A stretch of 42,447 nucleotides of DNA from a virus. Below the pieces are notes generated by a model that had not been told where the DNA came from, searched no databases, and was given only the letters and a program-made list of their open reading frames with translations. The first letter of the stretch is position 1; the number at the start of each line of letters is the position of its first letter. The stretch is taken from positions 1 to 42,447 of the IMG/VR virus record IMGVR_UViG_3300031774_000045; one strand, 5' to 3'. The position numbers and the translations under genes are program-made. Positions 33,356 to 41,828 of the stretch are shown in pieces.

Positions 33356-33704
33356 AAGTTTTTTAAAAGAAGCACCAACAAATCATGTCGGCAATGGTGG
33401 TCTTACTGGTGCAGCAAATCCTGCTGGACCTCTTGGTGGATCTAATAATAAATTACTCTTTAGAAAACGTCAAGATGATTTACTATCGCAGGATTTCCAA
33501 ACACCTGGAGAATCTGGTCTCAATAAGTGGGAATTAGGATCTGGTGTTTATCCTGTAGAAAAACTATCAATGGCAAACATTAATAATATGGTCCATGCAT
33601 CTAGTGAATTTGTACAGACAATGGATAGTAGTGATAGAGTAAGAAAGACTTTTGGACAATTTAAAGAACAATATTTAACTAAATATAAGAAGAGTATTCA
33701 TTAA
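33342..33704 (+). CDS. hypothetical protein between terminase genes, 120 aa
   Basis: The ATG at 33342 overlaps gp16 by 14 nt. The N-terminal ~50 residues are Gly/Asn-rich and probably disordered (HVGNGGLTGAANPAGPLGG). The C-terminal part is helical and charged (ASSEFVQTMDSSDRVRKTFG). I recognise the pattern as a conserved hypothetical of T4-like cyanophages, but know no function. It is separated from the next gene by only one base, so 16, this gene and the next form one unit with 17, which suggests a role in packaging or head completion, as inference. Confidence 0.75.
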   Translation: MKNLKSFLKEAPTNHVGNGGLTGAANPAGPLGGSNNKLLFRKRQDDLLSQDFQTPGESGLNKWELGSGVYPVEKLSMANINNMVHASSEFVQTMDSSDRVRKTFGQFKEQYLTKYKKSIH

Positions 33705-33705
33705 T

Positions 33706-34827
33706 ATGAAATGTAAATCTGGTTATTATTACTGCTATACCGATAAAGTTTGTAAGAAAATTCCTGCTGGTCTTAAAATGACTGGCAAGTATCTTGGTGG
33801 CGGTAGAGAACCAGAAGAGGTTGGTATAGATAAACCTCTTGAGAGTGGTGATGAAAATGGTGGAGATGTAAGTGAATCGAAAAGTAGCAATTGTAATAAA
33901 GTCAAGTCACAATATTTGGTTTCACCCAGCATATATGCGTCAGGAGCATTAGATGAAACCAAAAAAGAAAATTCCTCTGATTGGAGGAATGAAATAATGA
34001 ATGAAGGCGAAAAGAAATATAAAAAAGTCTACGAGAAATGTGTGAAAGAGGATGGTTCTATGAGTCCCCAAGAATTGATGCTTCAAAAGAAGAAAGCAAG
34101 AATTGATAGAATGATTGCTCAAAAAAGACAACAGCAATTGAATAAAGATCAAGTTAAAGAAATCCCAACTAAAGCGTTGGGTGAAGATTTGAAATGCAAT
34201 CACACTCATAAAGATATGGAATGTCCAGTACATGGAAAATTAGAATGTGATGGACCTAAAGGTGGAAATGGTGGAAAACCTGGAAGAAATAAAAATTATG
34301 TAAAACCAATGGGCGAAGATATTGAATTGACAGATGCATATGGAGAACCATTTGCAGTTATTCATGATATTATCAAACCAGAACCACTAAAACCAACCAA
34401 GAGTGTTGTTGATTTTGATATCACCACTTACGATATTGAAAGTATGACTGAAGGATCAGTAAGGATACCTTCAAAAACTGGTCATATTATACTTGTTTCT
34501 TTGATGTGGAGAGCAAAATATTATGATTTAAAAATGTTTTTCCCTATGGCAAAACTACCAAACAGATCTGATGTTCAATGTCAGATCAATAAAGTATATC
34601 CTGGCGCAAAAGTAATAAGTTACGCGACAACCAATTATGTCCCAGGAAATCCACTCCTCCATGCAGAAGCATGGACAAAAAAAAGAGGAAGAAGTAAAAA
34701 AGAAAAAATTAGAGAAGAAGAATTCAAGTCTTACGAAAGAGAAAATCCAGGATCTAACAATAAAGCATCAAGCAAAAATGTTAGAAACTCCAGTCTCCCA
34801 TCATTCTGTACTAGATTGAAAACCTGA
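33706..34827 (+). CDS. conserved hypothetical protein with Cys/His motifs, 373 aa
   Basis: The protein begins with a Cys-containing segment (CKSGYYYCYTDKVCKK, residues 3-18) that is a hallmark of a conserved T4-like cyanophage family of unknown function. A charged helical part (KKKARIDRMIAQKRQQQLNK, about 128-147) is followed by a compact Cys/His cluster (CNHTHKDMECPVHGKLEC, about 163-180), which could bind zinc. The C-terminal third holds a beta-rich region with YPGAKVISY and a very basic tail (KKRGRSKKEKIREEE). It is co-transcribed with the terminase genes. There are no nuclease or ATPase motifs. A structural or packaging-accessory role would fit the location but is unproven. Confidence 0.7.
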   Translation: MKCKSGYYYCYTDKVCKKIPAGLKMTGKYLGGGREPEEVGIDKPLESGDENGGDVSESKSSNCNKVKSQYLVSPSIYASGALDETKKENSSDWRNEIMNEGEKKYKKVYEKCVKEDGSMSPQELMLQKKKARIDRMIAQKRQQQLNKDQVKEIPTKALGEDLKCNHTHKDMECPVHGKLECDGPKGGNGGKPGRNKNYVKPMGEDIELTDAYGEPFAVIHDIIKPEPLKPTKSVVDFDITTYDIESMTEGSVRIPSKTGHIILVSLMWRAKYYDLKMFFPMAKLPNRSDVQCQINKVYPGAKVISYATTNYVPGNPLLHAEAWTKKRGRSKKEKIREEEFKSYERENPGSNNKASSKNVRNSSLPSFCTRLKT

Positions 34828-34834
34828 GTAATTT

Positions 34835-36484
34835 ATGTCTGATAATGTATACCTTGGCAATCCTAATTTAAAAAAAGCAAATACTCCTATTGAGTTTACT
34901 CAAGAGCAAATTGTTGAGTTTGTAAAATGTAAGGAGGATCCTGTTTATTTTGCCAATAATTATATAAAAATTGTTTCTCTTGATGAGGGTTTGACTCAGT
35001 TTCATCCATATCATTTTCAAGAGAAATTAATTAATAATTTTCACAATAACAGATTTAATATTTGCAAAATGCCGCGACAGACTGGTAAGTCTACTACTGT
35101 TGTGTCATATCTTTTGCACTATGCAGTGTTCAATGATAGTGTTAATATCGGCATACTTGCTAACAAGGCAGCAACTGCTAGAGAACTTTTAGGGAGATTA
35201 CAAACTGCATATGAGAACTTACCAAAATGGATGCAACAGGGTATTATATCATGGAACAAAGGATCACTGGAGTTAGAAAATGGCAGTAAGATATTGGCAG
35301 CTTCTACGTCTGCAAGTGCTGTCCGAGGCATGTCGTTCAACATTCTCTTCCTCGACGAATTTGCCTTCGTTCCAAACCATGTTGCAGACTCCTTCTTTGC
35401 ATCTGTTTATCCTACTATTACTTCTGGTAAAAAAACCAAAGTAATTATTGTATCTACACCGCATGGTATGAATCACTTCTATCGTATGTGGCATGATGCC
35501 GAAAAAGGTAAGAGTGAATATATTCCCACTGATGTTCATTGGTCAGAAGTTCCTGGTAGGGATGAAAAGTGGAAATCAACCACAATTAAGAACACATCAG
35601 AATCTCAATTTAAGGTTGAATTTGAGTGTGAATTTTTAGGATCAGTCAATACTCTGATTGCTCCAAGCAAATTGAGAACGTTAATTTATGATAATCCAAT
35701 ACAGAGAAATGCTGGATTAGATGTATATGAAAATCCAATAAAAGATCATGATTATGTTATGACAGTTGATGTTGCAAGGGGAGTTGGTGAAGATTACTCT
35801 GCATTTGTTTGTGTTGATATTACAGAGTTTCCTCATAAGATAGTTGCAAAATATAGAAACAACGATATCAAACCAATGTTGTTCCCAAACATTATCTATG
35901 AGATAGCAAAAAATTATAATAGTTCATACATCTTGTGTGAAGTTAATGATATTGGTGATCAAGTTGCGAGTATATTGCAATATGATCTTGAGTATCAAAA
36001 TCTTCTCATGTGCTCTATGAGAGGTAGAGCAGGTCAAATTGTAGGACAAGGATTTTCTGGTAAGAAAACTCAATTGGGAGTTAAGATGTCCAAGACTGTA
36101 AAAAAAGTTGGATCACTTAATCTTAAGACTCTTATAGAAGAAGATAAAGTTATCTTTAATGATTATGAGATTATTTCTGAATTAACAACATTTATATCAA
36201 AGCATAATTCATTTGAGGCTGAAGAAGGTTGTAATGATGACTTGGCAATGTGTCTTGTCATTTATGCCTGGTTAGTCCAGATGGATTACTTTAAGGAGTT
36301 GACAGATCAGGATGTTCGTAGGAGATTATATGAAGAGCAGAAGAACCAGATTGAACAAGACATGGCACCATTTGGATTTATGGATGATGGAATGGGTGAT
36401 GATAGTTTTGTAGATGATGATGGAGATAGATGGTTCCAAGCAGATGAATATGGAGATAGATCTTTTATGTGGGAATATCGATAA
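34835..36484 (+). CDS. 17: gp17, large terminase subunit (ATPase/nuclease)
   Basis: 549 residues, against 610 in T4. Walker A is MPRQTGKST (79-87), Walker B ILFLDE (170-175) with the catalytic Glu following Asp, and the coupling motif is STP (207-209). The C-terminal RNase-H-like nuclease shows D312 in MTVDVARG, E369 in ILCEV and D468/D469 in GCNDDLA as the acidic metal-binding set. The enzyme translocates DNA into the prohead through the gp20 portal and cuts the concatemer; gp16 regulates it. No intein, intron or interruption is present. The stop overlaps the next ATG (TAATG). The C-terminus ends in an acidic tail. Very secure assignment. Confidence 0.97.
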   Translation: MSDNVYLGNPNLKKANTPIEFTQEQIVEFVKCKEDPVYFANNYIKIVSLDEGLTQFHPYHFQEKLINNFHNNRFNICKMPRQTGKSTTVVSYLLHYAVFNDSVNIGILANKAATARELLGRLQTAYENLPKWMQQGIISWNKGSLELENGSKILAASTSASAVRGMSFNILFLDEFAFVPNHVADSFFASVYPTITSGKKTKVIIVSTPHGMNHFYRMWHDAEKGKSEYIPTDVHWSEVPGRDEKWKSTTIKNTSESQFKVEFECEFLGSVNTLIAPSKLRTLIYDNPIQRNAGLDVYENPIKDHDYVMTVDVARGVGEDYSAFVCVDITEFPHKIVAKYRNNDIKPMLFPNIIYEIAKNYNSSYILCEVNDIGDQVASILQYDLEYQNLLMCSMRGRAGQIVGQGFSGKKTQLGVKMSKTVKKVGSLNLKTLIEEDKVIFNDYEIISELTTFISKHNSFEAEEGCNDDLAMCLVIYAWLVQMDYFKELTDQDVRRRLYEEQKNQIEQDMAPFGFMDDGMGDDSFVDDDGDRWFQADEYGDRSFMWEYR

Positions 36485-36705
36485 TGGATTTAGATGGTCA
36501 AATAAAACTAGGGCATCTTTTACTTCAAGATAGAAAATGTAGAGTTTGTGGAGAAATGAAAAATTTAATAGAAGATTTTTATAGAACACGCAAAGATAGA
36601 GGACCTGTTGCATCATCATATGCATATGAATGTAAAGGATGCACAATAAAAAGAATAATGTCGAATAAAAAAGTAAGTAACGTTTGGAAATATCCAGATT
36701 GGTAA
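36484..36705 (+). CDS. small zinc-finger protein, 73 aa
   Basis: The ATG at 36484 overlaps the gp17 stop. The protein has two CxxC pairs (CRVCGE at residues 18-23 and CKGC about 30 residues later), a likely treble-clef or rubredoxin-type zinc knuckle, flanked by basic residues (FYRTRKDRG, KRIMSNKK). HNH-like catalytic residues are not evident. Proteins of this type appear beside gp17 in several T4-like cyanophages and remain uncharacterised. Translational coupling to gp17 suggests roughly matched synthesis. DNA binding is possible, but function is unknown. Confidence 0.75.
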   Translation: MDLDGQIKLGHLLLQDRKCRVCGEMKNLIEDFYRTRKDRGPVASSYAYECKGCTIKRIMSNKKVSNVWKYPDW

Positions 36706-36741
36706 TTCACGTCATATTTCCCCAATGAAAGTTGACTTTTT

Positions 36742-36749
36742 AATAAATA
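36742..36749 (+). promoter_or_regulatory. late promoter box AATAAATA (gene 18)
   Basis: AATAAATA lies in the 76-nt gap before gene 18, 32 bp from its ATG, followed by a GGAG ribosome-binding site at 36773-36776. Confidence 0.65.
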
Positions 36750-36781
36750 TTTTTTAGATAAACTGAGACACGGAGAAAAAC

Positions 36782-38974
36782 ATGGCGACTCCTCAATTAT
36801 CTCCCGGAGTATTAACTAGGGAGGTTGACCTAACAGTAGGGAGAGCAGAAAACGTTCTTGATAATATAGGTGCTATTGCTGGACCATTTTCAATTGGACC
36901 AGTAAATCATCCAATTGACATTAGTACAGAGCAGGATTTAATCAATACATTTGGTAAACCACTTTCTACAGATTCGCAGTATGAATATTGGATGAGTGCT
37001 ACCTCATATCTTTCTTATGGAGGAGTTTTAAAGGTATGTAGATCAGCTGGTACATCTCTAGCAAATGCAAATGCAGGCGTAAATGCTGCTTCTGCTACGA
37101 TGACCAATGATGATAGAATAGATAACTATGATGATTATATTAATGAGCATAGTGAAGCAACTAATTTCACATATGCTGCTAAGAACCCAGGTTCTTGGGC
37201 AAACGATATGAAGGTTTGCTATATTGATGATATTGCAGATCAAACAATTGGAATCGCCACAACCAGTCTCGCCCTTGCTGGCGCAACTGTTGGATATGGT
37301 GTTAGTTTAGCACTATCTTCAGTTACTTTGCCTGGAGCAGGAACAACCTCAGTATTCACTGGATATCTGAAGGGAATCATTACAGGTGTTTCTACAGACG
37401 CTACAAATTCTGCTAGTACAATTGACGTTAAGATTGTATCTAGAGTTTCCTCTGCAGGAACAGAAACTAATATTAGTTATGCAGAAGGAACAGATTTTGC
37501 AGCATATTCAGAATCAGATTCTATTAAATTCCTCGATACTGGTGGGACACTTACTGGTACTGCAACCGTAACATCTGTAGATGATTGGTATGATCAGCAA
37601 ACTCTTGGATTGACAAATACAACTTTATATTGGAAGTCAATCGCGCCAAAACCAACAACCAATCAGTTCGTTGCTGATAGAAAAGGTTATAATGATGCAA
37701 TGCATGTTGTAGTTGTTGATGATCTTGGAACAGTCACTGGCAATCAAGGATCAATTATTGAGAAGCACATAAGTATCTCTAAAGCAAAAGATGCTATTTC
37801 TTCAGTAAATTCCCCTCAAAAGACTTTCTTCAAGAACTATCTTGCAGACTTCTCAGAGCAAATTTATGCTGGTGGAAATCCTGGAGAAGCAGAGGACACT
37901 CACTTCAAGACTAATCCTACAGCAACTGGATTCTCTTCTGATTATATACCAGTAACTACTTCTGATGGTATTTGGGGTCTTGAAGCACAGGGAGTTACTT
38001 TTAATGCAATTGGTAATGTAACATATCCGCTGAAGGGTGGTGTTGATTACTCTGCTGCTGGTGGAATGAAGGCAGAATTGGGTGATCTAATGACTGCCTA
38101 TGAGAAGTTCTCTAATGAAGATGAAATCGAAGTAGACTATATGATTATGGGTCCTGGTTGTATTGAGCAATCAGATACTCAAGCAAAAGCACAATATTTA
38201 ATTTCTATTGCAGAACAAAGAAAAGATTGTGTTGCCACTATTGGTCCTCACAGAGCAGATCTTGTTGGTGTTACCAACTCAACAACACAAACGACAAATT
38301 TGATTAAGTATTTTAGTTCACTTTCATCTTCATCTTATGGTGTATTTGATAGTGGATATAAGTACACTTATGACAGATTTAATAACAAGTTCCGTTACAT
38401 TCCATGTAATGCTGACGTTGCTGGTTTAATGTGTCGCACATCTATCAATGCTTATCCTTGGTTCTCTCCTGCTGGACAGCAGAGAGGTATTATTAATAAT
38501 GCAATCAAACTAGCATATAATCCAAATAAAGCACAAAGAGATCAACTCTATCCAAAGAGAGTTAACTCTATCATTACTCAACCCGGAGTTGGAACACTTC
38601 TATTTGGCGATAAGACTGCACTTGGATATGCTTCTGCGTTTGATAGAATCAACGTTCGTCGCCTATTCCTTACAGTTGAGCAAGCACTTCAAAAAGCAGC
38701 ACAGGCTCAACTCTTTGAACTCAACGATGAATTGACAAGAGCAAACTTTAGAAACATTGTTGAACCATATCTTCGTGATGTTCAAGCAAAGAGAGGTCTT
38801 TATGGATTCCTCGTTGTTTGTGATACTACAAATAACACTCCTGATGTTATTGACAACAATGAGTTCAGAGCAGATATCTTCTTGAAACCTGCTAAGAGCA
38901 TCAACTATGTAACACTTACCTTCGTTGCTACCAGAACTGGAGTCAGTTTTGAAGAAGTAGCAGGTAGAGTTTGA
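36782..38974 (+). CDS. 18: gp18, contractile tail sheath protein
   Basis: The N-terminus (ATPQLSPGVLTREVDLTVGR, residues 2-21) and the C-terminal half (FRYIPCNADVAGLMCRT; SIITQPGVGTLLFGDKTAL; FDRINVRRLFLTVEQALQKA) are unmistakable T4-type sheath protein. It is 730 residues, against 659 in T4. Subunits stack in rings around the gp19 tube and contract on infection. Extra length appears around residues 155-260, a Gly/Thr/Ser-rich, beta-prone stretch (GAGTTSVFTGYLKG) that would lie in the outward-facing domains. It has its own late promoter box and good ribosome-binding site, as expected for one of the most abundant virion proteins. Confidence 0.96.
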   Translation: MATPQLSPGVLTREVDLTVGRAENVLDNIGAIAGPFSIGPVNHPIDISTEQDLINTFGKPLSTDSQYEYWMSATSYLSYGGVLKVCRSAGTSLANANAGVNAASATMTNDDRIDNYDDYINEHSEATNFTYAAKNPGSWANDMKVCYIDDIADQTIGIATTSLALAGATVGYGVSLALSSVTLPGAGTTSVFTGYLKGIITGVSTDATNSASTIDVKIVSRVSSAGTETNISYAEGTDFAAYSESDSIKFLDTGGTLTGTATVTSVDDWYDQQTLGLTNTTLYWKSIAPKPTTNQFVADRKGYNDAMHVVVVDDLGTVTGNQGSIIEKHISISKAKDAISSVNSPQKTFFKNYLADFSEQIYAGGNPGEAEDTHFKTNPTATGFSSDYIPVTTSDGIWGLEAQGVTFNAIGNVTYPLKGGVDYSAAGGMKAELGDLMTAYEKFSNEDEIEVDYMIMGPGCIEQSDTQAKAQYLISIAEQRKDCVATIGPHRADLVGVTNSTTQTTNLIKYFSSLSSSSYGVFDSGYKYTYDRFNNKFRYIPCNADVAGLMCRTSINAYPWFSPAGQQRGIINNAIKLAYNPNKAQRDQLYPKRVNSIITQPGVGTLLFGDKTALGYASAFDRINVRRLFLTVEQALQKAAQAQLFELNDELTRANFRNIVEPYLRDVQAKRGLYGFLVVCDTTNNTPDVIDNNEFRADIFLKPAKSINYVTLTFVATRTGVSFEEVAGRV

Positions 38975-38983
38975 TAAAAATAT

Positions 38984-39002
38984 CTAAATAACAACAAGGA
39001 GG
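38984..39002 (+). promoter_or_regulatory. late promoter box CTAAATA and strong ribosome-binding site (gene 19)
   Basis: CTAAATA (38984-38990) is followed by AAGGAGG (38996-39002), the best Shine-Dalgarno in the window, 8 nt before the gp19 ATG. Only about six bases separate the two, so the leader would be very short. Confidence 0.7.
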
Positions 39003-39010
39003 ATTAAACA

Positions 39011-39601
39011 ATGGCAACTTCAAGAGAAAACAAGACTATTTCCCAATTTAAATCAGCACTGATTGGTGGTGGAGCTCGCTCCAATTTGTTTGAGGTAGAA
39101 TTACCAAATTTCCCAAGTGATATTAGTTGGGATGCTGATAGTTTTAGGTTCATGTGTAAGGCAGCATCTATGCCTGCACAAACTATTACATCAATTGATA
39201 TTCCTTTTAGAGGAAGAACATTTAAAGTCGCAGGTGACAGAAGTGTTGACACCTGGTCCGTAACTGTTATTAATGATGAAGGTTTTAGTCTTAGAAATGC
39301 ATTTGAACAATGGTCAGAACTTATTGCTAAGTTGGATAATAACTTAGGTGCTACTGATCCATCTGCATACATGGTCAATGCTAAGGTATTCCAACTTGGT
39401 AGAGGATCTGTTGTGAGCAGTCAGGATAATACTGGATCTTCAAATGTAGTTCTAAAAGAGTATGAATTTATTGATATTTTTCCAACTGAGATTTCTTCAA
39501 TTGATCTTTCGTATGAAAACGTTGATACTATCGAAGAATTTACTGTTACCTTCCAGGTACAATCCTTCTCCGTTCTCGGAGCAGGGACACCTAATGGGTG
39601 A
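39011..39601 (+). CDS. 19: gp19, tail tube protein
   Basis: The 196-residue protein (T4 gp19 has 163) shows the family pattern: FKSALIGGGARSNLFEVELP (13-32), a CKAASMPAQTI segment (about 49-59), the IPFRGRTFKVAGDR strand-turn and the WSVTVINDEGFSLRNAFEQW motif (about 81-100), ending in a VTFQVQSF strand. Stacked hexamers form the inner tube for DNA passage and the template for the sheath. It lies between 18 and 20 as in T4. The strong ribosome-binding site agrees with high expression. Its stop overlaps the late promoter of gene 20. Confidence 0.95.
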   Translation: MATSRENKTISQFKSALIGGGARSNLFEVELPNFPSDISWDADSFRFMCKAASMPAQTITSIDIPFRGRTFKVAGDRSVDTWSVTVINDEGFSLRNAFEQWSELIAKLDNNLGATDPSAYMVNAKVFQLGRGSVVSSQDNTGSSNVVLKEYEFIDIFPTEISSIDLSYENVDTIEEFTVTFQVQSFSVLGAGTPNG

Positions 39602-39607
39602 TAAATA
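39600..39607 (+). promoter_or_regulatory. late promoter box GATAAATA (gene 20)
   Basis: GATAAATA overlaps the gp19 stop codon and lies 27 bp before the gp20 ATG; it matches the T4 late box at 7 of 8 positions. Confidence 0.6.
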
Positions 39608-39634
39608 GTAAGAAGAATAATTTAGAATATAATC

Positions 39635-41308
39635 ATGGCCAAATTATTTGGGTTCTCACTAGAGGACACAGAACCACTATCTCCTGGAGCAGTTAGTCCC
39701 GTTCCTCCCAATAATGAGGACGGGAATGACCATTACATGAGTAGTGGTTTTTTTGGTTCTTATGTAGATATTGAAGGTGTCTATAGAACTGAATTTGATT
39801 TAATTAAAAGATATCGTGAGATGGCACTTCATCCAGAAGCTGATAGTGCTATTGAAGATATTGTAAATGAAGCTATTGTTTCTGATACGAACGATAGTCC
39901 AGTTGAGATTGAACTTTCAAATCTCAATGCTAGTGATGGCATTAAAACTAAAATTCGTAAAGAGTTTAAGTATATCCTTGATTTATTGGATTTTGATAAG
40001 AAAGCACATGAAATTTATCGTAATTGGTACATTGATGGGCGCATTTATTACCATAAAATTATTGATTTGAAAAAACCTGATGAGGGTATTCAAGAATTGC
40101 GTTATATTGACGCAATGAAAATGCGCCACGTTAAACAACAAAAGAAAAAATCTGGAACAGATAAAGGAGCATCTGCTGTTTATAAATTGAAAAGTGATAA
40201 TCCAATGGATTATGACTTTCCAATAATTGAAGAATACTTCATTTATAATCCAAAGTCAGTTTATCCAACTGGCAATCCAATGCAAACGGGAGCAAGTCAA
40301 GGAATTAAAATCGCAAAAGATGCGATTACCTATTGCACTTCCGGTTTGGTAGATAGAAATAAAGGAAATACTCTTTCATATCTACATAAATCAATTAAAT
40401 CTCTTAATCAACTTAGAATGATTGAGGATAGTTTGGTCATTTATAGATTGTCAAGAGCACCAGAAAGAAGAATTTTCTACATCGATGTTGGCAATCTTCC
40501 TAAAGTAAAGGCTGAACAATACTTGCGCGACGTTATGACACGTTATCGCAATAAACTCGTATATGATGCATCAACAGGAGAGATACGTGACGATAAAAAA
40601 TACATGTCTATGCTTGAAGACTTCTGGCTTCCCAGGCGTGAGGGAGGAAGAGGAACTGAAATTTCCACTCTCCCAGGAGGACAAAATCTGGGTGAAATCA
40701 CTGATATTGAGTATTTTAAAAAGAAACTATACAGATCCCTCAATGTTCCACCCTCAAGAATGGATGGAGAAGGTGGGTTTAACTTGGGGAGATCTTCTGA
40801 GATCTTGAGAGATGAACTTAAGTTCACAAAGTTTGTTGGACGTTTAAGAAAGAGATTTTCAAATGTCTTTAATGACATCCTTAAAACTCAATTAATTCTC
40901 AAAAATATTATTACCCCAGAAGATTGGGAGATAATGAGTGAGCATATTCAATATGATTTCTTATATGACAATCACTTTTCTGAACTAAAGGATGCAGAAC
41001 TTCTCAATGAAAGATTGACCATGGTTCAAACAGCAGAACCTTATATTGGAAAATATTATTCTCAAGATTATGTGAGACGTAATATTTTGCGCCAAACTGA
41101 TATGGAAATTATTGAGCAAGATAAACTAATTGAACAAGAAATTAAGAAAGGAATTATACCAGATCCTGCAACTATTGATCCTGCAACTGGATTACCTTTC
41201 GTTGAGGAACCTGGTGCTAGTGCCAATTTAGGAAATTCCCAGTTAGAACCTGAAATTGATGGTTCTGCAGCAGAAGCACCAAAAATTCCCAATGGTGGGG
41301 AAATATAA
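39635..41308 (+). CDS. 20: gp20, portal vertex protein
   Basis: 557 residues, against 524 in T4. Characteristic stretches are YRTEFDLIKRYREMALHPEA (about 50-69), the SAIEDIVNEAIVSD helix, ELRYIDAMKMRHVK, and YLRDVMTRYRNKLVYDASTG with LPRREGGRGTEISTLPGGQN (about 290-350), the last two used as marker regions for cyanophage g20 surveys. It forms the dodecameric portal through which gp17 pumps DNA and on which head assembly begins. The acidic, Pro/Gly-rich C-terminal ~45 residues are probably flexible. Downstream come the core and protease genes of the prohead module. Confidence 0.96.
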   Translation: MAKLFGFSLEDTEPLSPGAVSPVPPNNEDGNDHYMSSGFFGSYVDIEGVYRTEFDLIKRYREMALHPEADSAIEDIVNEAIVSDTNDSPVEIELSNLNASDGIKTKIRKEFKYILDLLDFDKKAHEIYRNWYIDGRIYYHKIIDLKKPDEGIQELRYIDAMKMRHVKQQKKKSGTDKGASAVYKLKSDNPMDYDFPIIEEYFIYNPKSVYPTGNPMQTGASQGIKIAKDAITYCTSGLVDRNKGNTLSYLHKSIKSLNQLRMIEDSLVIYRLSRAPERRIFYIDVGNLPKVKAEQYLRDVMTRYRNKLVYDASTGEIRDDKKYMSMLEDFWLPRREGGRGTEISTLPGGQNLGEITDIEYFKKKLYRSLNVPPSRMDGEGGFNLGRSSEILRDELKFTKFVGRLRKRFSNVFNDILKTQLILKNIITPEDWEIMSEHIQYDFLYDNHFSELKDAELLNERLTMVQTAEPYIGKYYSQDYVRRNILRQTDMEIIEQDKLIEQEIKKGIIPDPATIDPATGLPFVEEPGASANLGNSQLEPEIDGSAAEAPKIPNGGEI

Positions 41309-41337
41309 ATAATATTGAAATTTCATTACTATAAATA
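41304..41337 (+). promoter_or_regulatory. two perfect T4 late boxes TATAAATA (gene 67-like)
   Basis: TATAAATA occurs at 41304-41311, overlapping the gp20 stop, and again at 41330-41337. The first is 25 bp before the ATG and correctly placed; the second touches the ATG, so a transcript from it would start inside the gene and could serve only downstream genes. Confidence 0.7.
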
Positions 41338-41522
41338 TGGATGAATTAATGAATATGATTGTTTCTGACGAATCGCCGTCCAATATCAGCGATAAGATCA
41401 AGGATTTGCTATTTGCAAAATCTGCAGATAAAGTTGATAATGTAAAACCAACAGTTGCTACAAATATGTTTTCAGGTGTAAGTGGAGCATCATCGGATGA
41501 GTCTACTGGAGATTCTGAATAA
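41337..41522 (+). CDS. 67: gp67-like prohead core protein, 61 aa
   Basis: The small acidic protein starts MDELMNMIVSDESPSNISDK and ends in a Ser/Gly/Asp/Glu tail. Size (T4 gp67 has 80 residues), acidity and position directly after gp20 and upstream of gp21 all fit gene 67, which encodes an internal scaffold protein cleaved during head maturation. Direct similarity is too short to be decisive, so the name rests partly on gene order. Confidence 0.65.
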   Translation: MDELMNMIVSDESPSNISDKIKDLLFAKSADKVDNVKPTVATNMFSGVSGASSDESTGDSE

Positions 41523-41529
41523 ATTTTTG

Positions 41530-41536
41530 CTAAATA
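41530..41536 (+). promoter_or_regulatory. late promoter box CTAAATA (88-aa gene)
   Basis: CTAAATA lies between the gp67-like stop and the next ATG, 21 bp before the start codon. Confidence 0.6.
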
Positions 41537-41557
41537 AGTAAAAGTATCAATTTAAAA

Positions 41558-41824
41558 ATGTCACGTATACGTATAATTGGAACTGAAGAAGCAACTGGTG
41601 CTAATGCTGGCGCAGCTAGTAGCATTGGTGACGCTACAGTTGTGAGACTGCACAATGATACTGCCGCAATAAGAACTGTTGGTGTTTCAACTGTTGTTGG
41701 AGCAGCAACAACAGTATATTTTACTATGCCAGCTGGCAGCGTTGAGTTTCTGGAGAAATATAGTTCAGAAGTTATCTGGACAGATTCTGCAATGAAAGCA
41801 TCAAAAGTAGGTTACACCAATTAA
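41558..41824 (+). CDS. small hypothetical virion-associated protein, 88 aa
   Basis: ATG at 41558, stop at 41822-41824, 4 nt before gene 21. The protein is beta-prone and rich in Ala/Thr/Val (GDATVVRLHNDTAAIRTVGV, then TTVYFTMPAGSVEFLEKYSS), unlike helical T4 gp68, whose place it takes. I recognise it as a recurrent small protein between genes 67 and 21 of T4-like cyanophages. A small beta-sandwich that decorates the capsid or binds the portal is possible, but unproven. It has its own late promoter box, which suggests considerable amounts are made. Confidence 0.7.
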   Translation: MSRIRIIGTEEATGANAGAASSIGDATVVRLHNDTAAIRTVGVSTVVGAATTVYFTMPAGSVEFLEKYSSEVIWTDSAMKASKVGYTN

Positions 41825-41828
41825 TCCC

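Noticed and set aside
36547-36560. Additional DnaA-like TGTGGAGAA
   Set aside because: Single imperfect copy within a codon run of the zinc-finger gene; no cluster.
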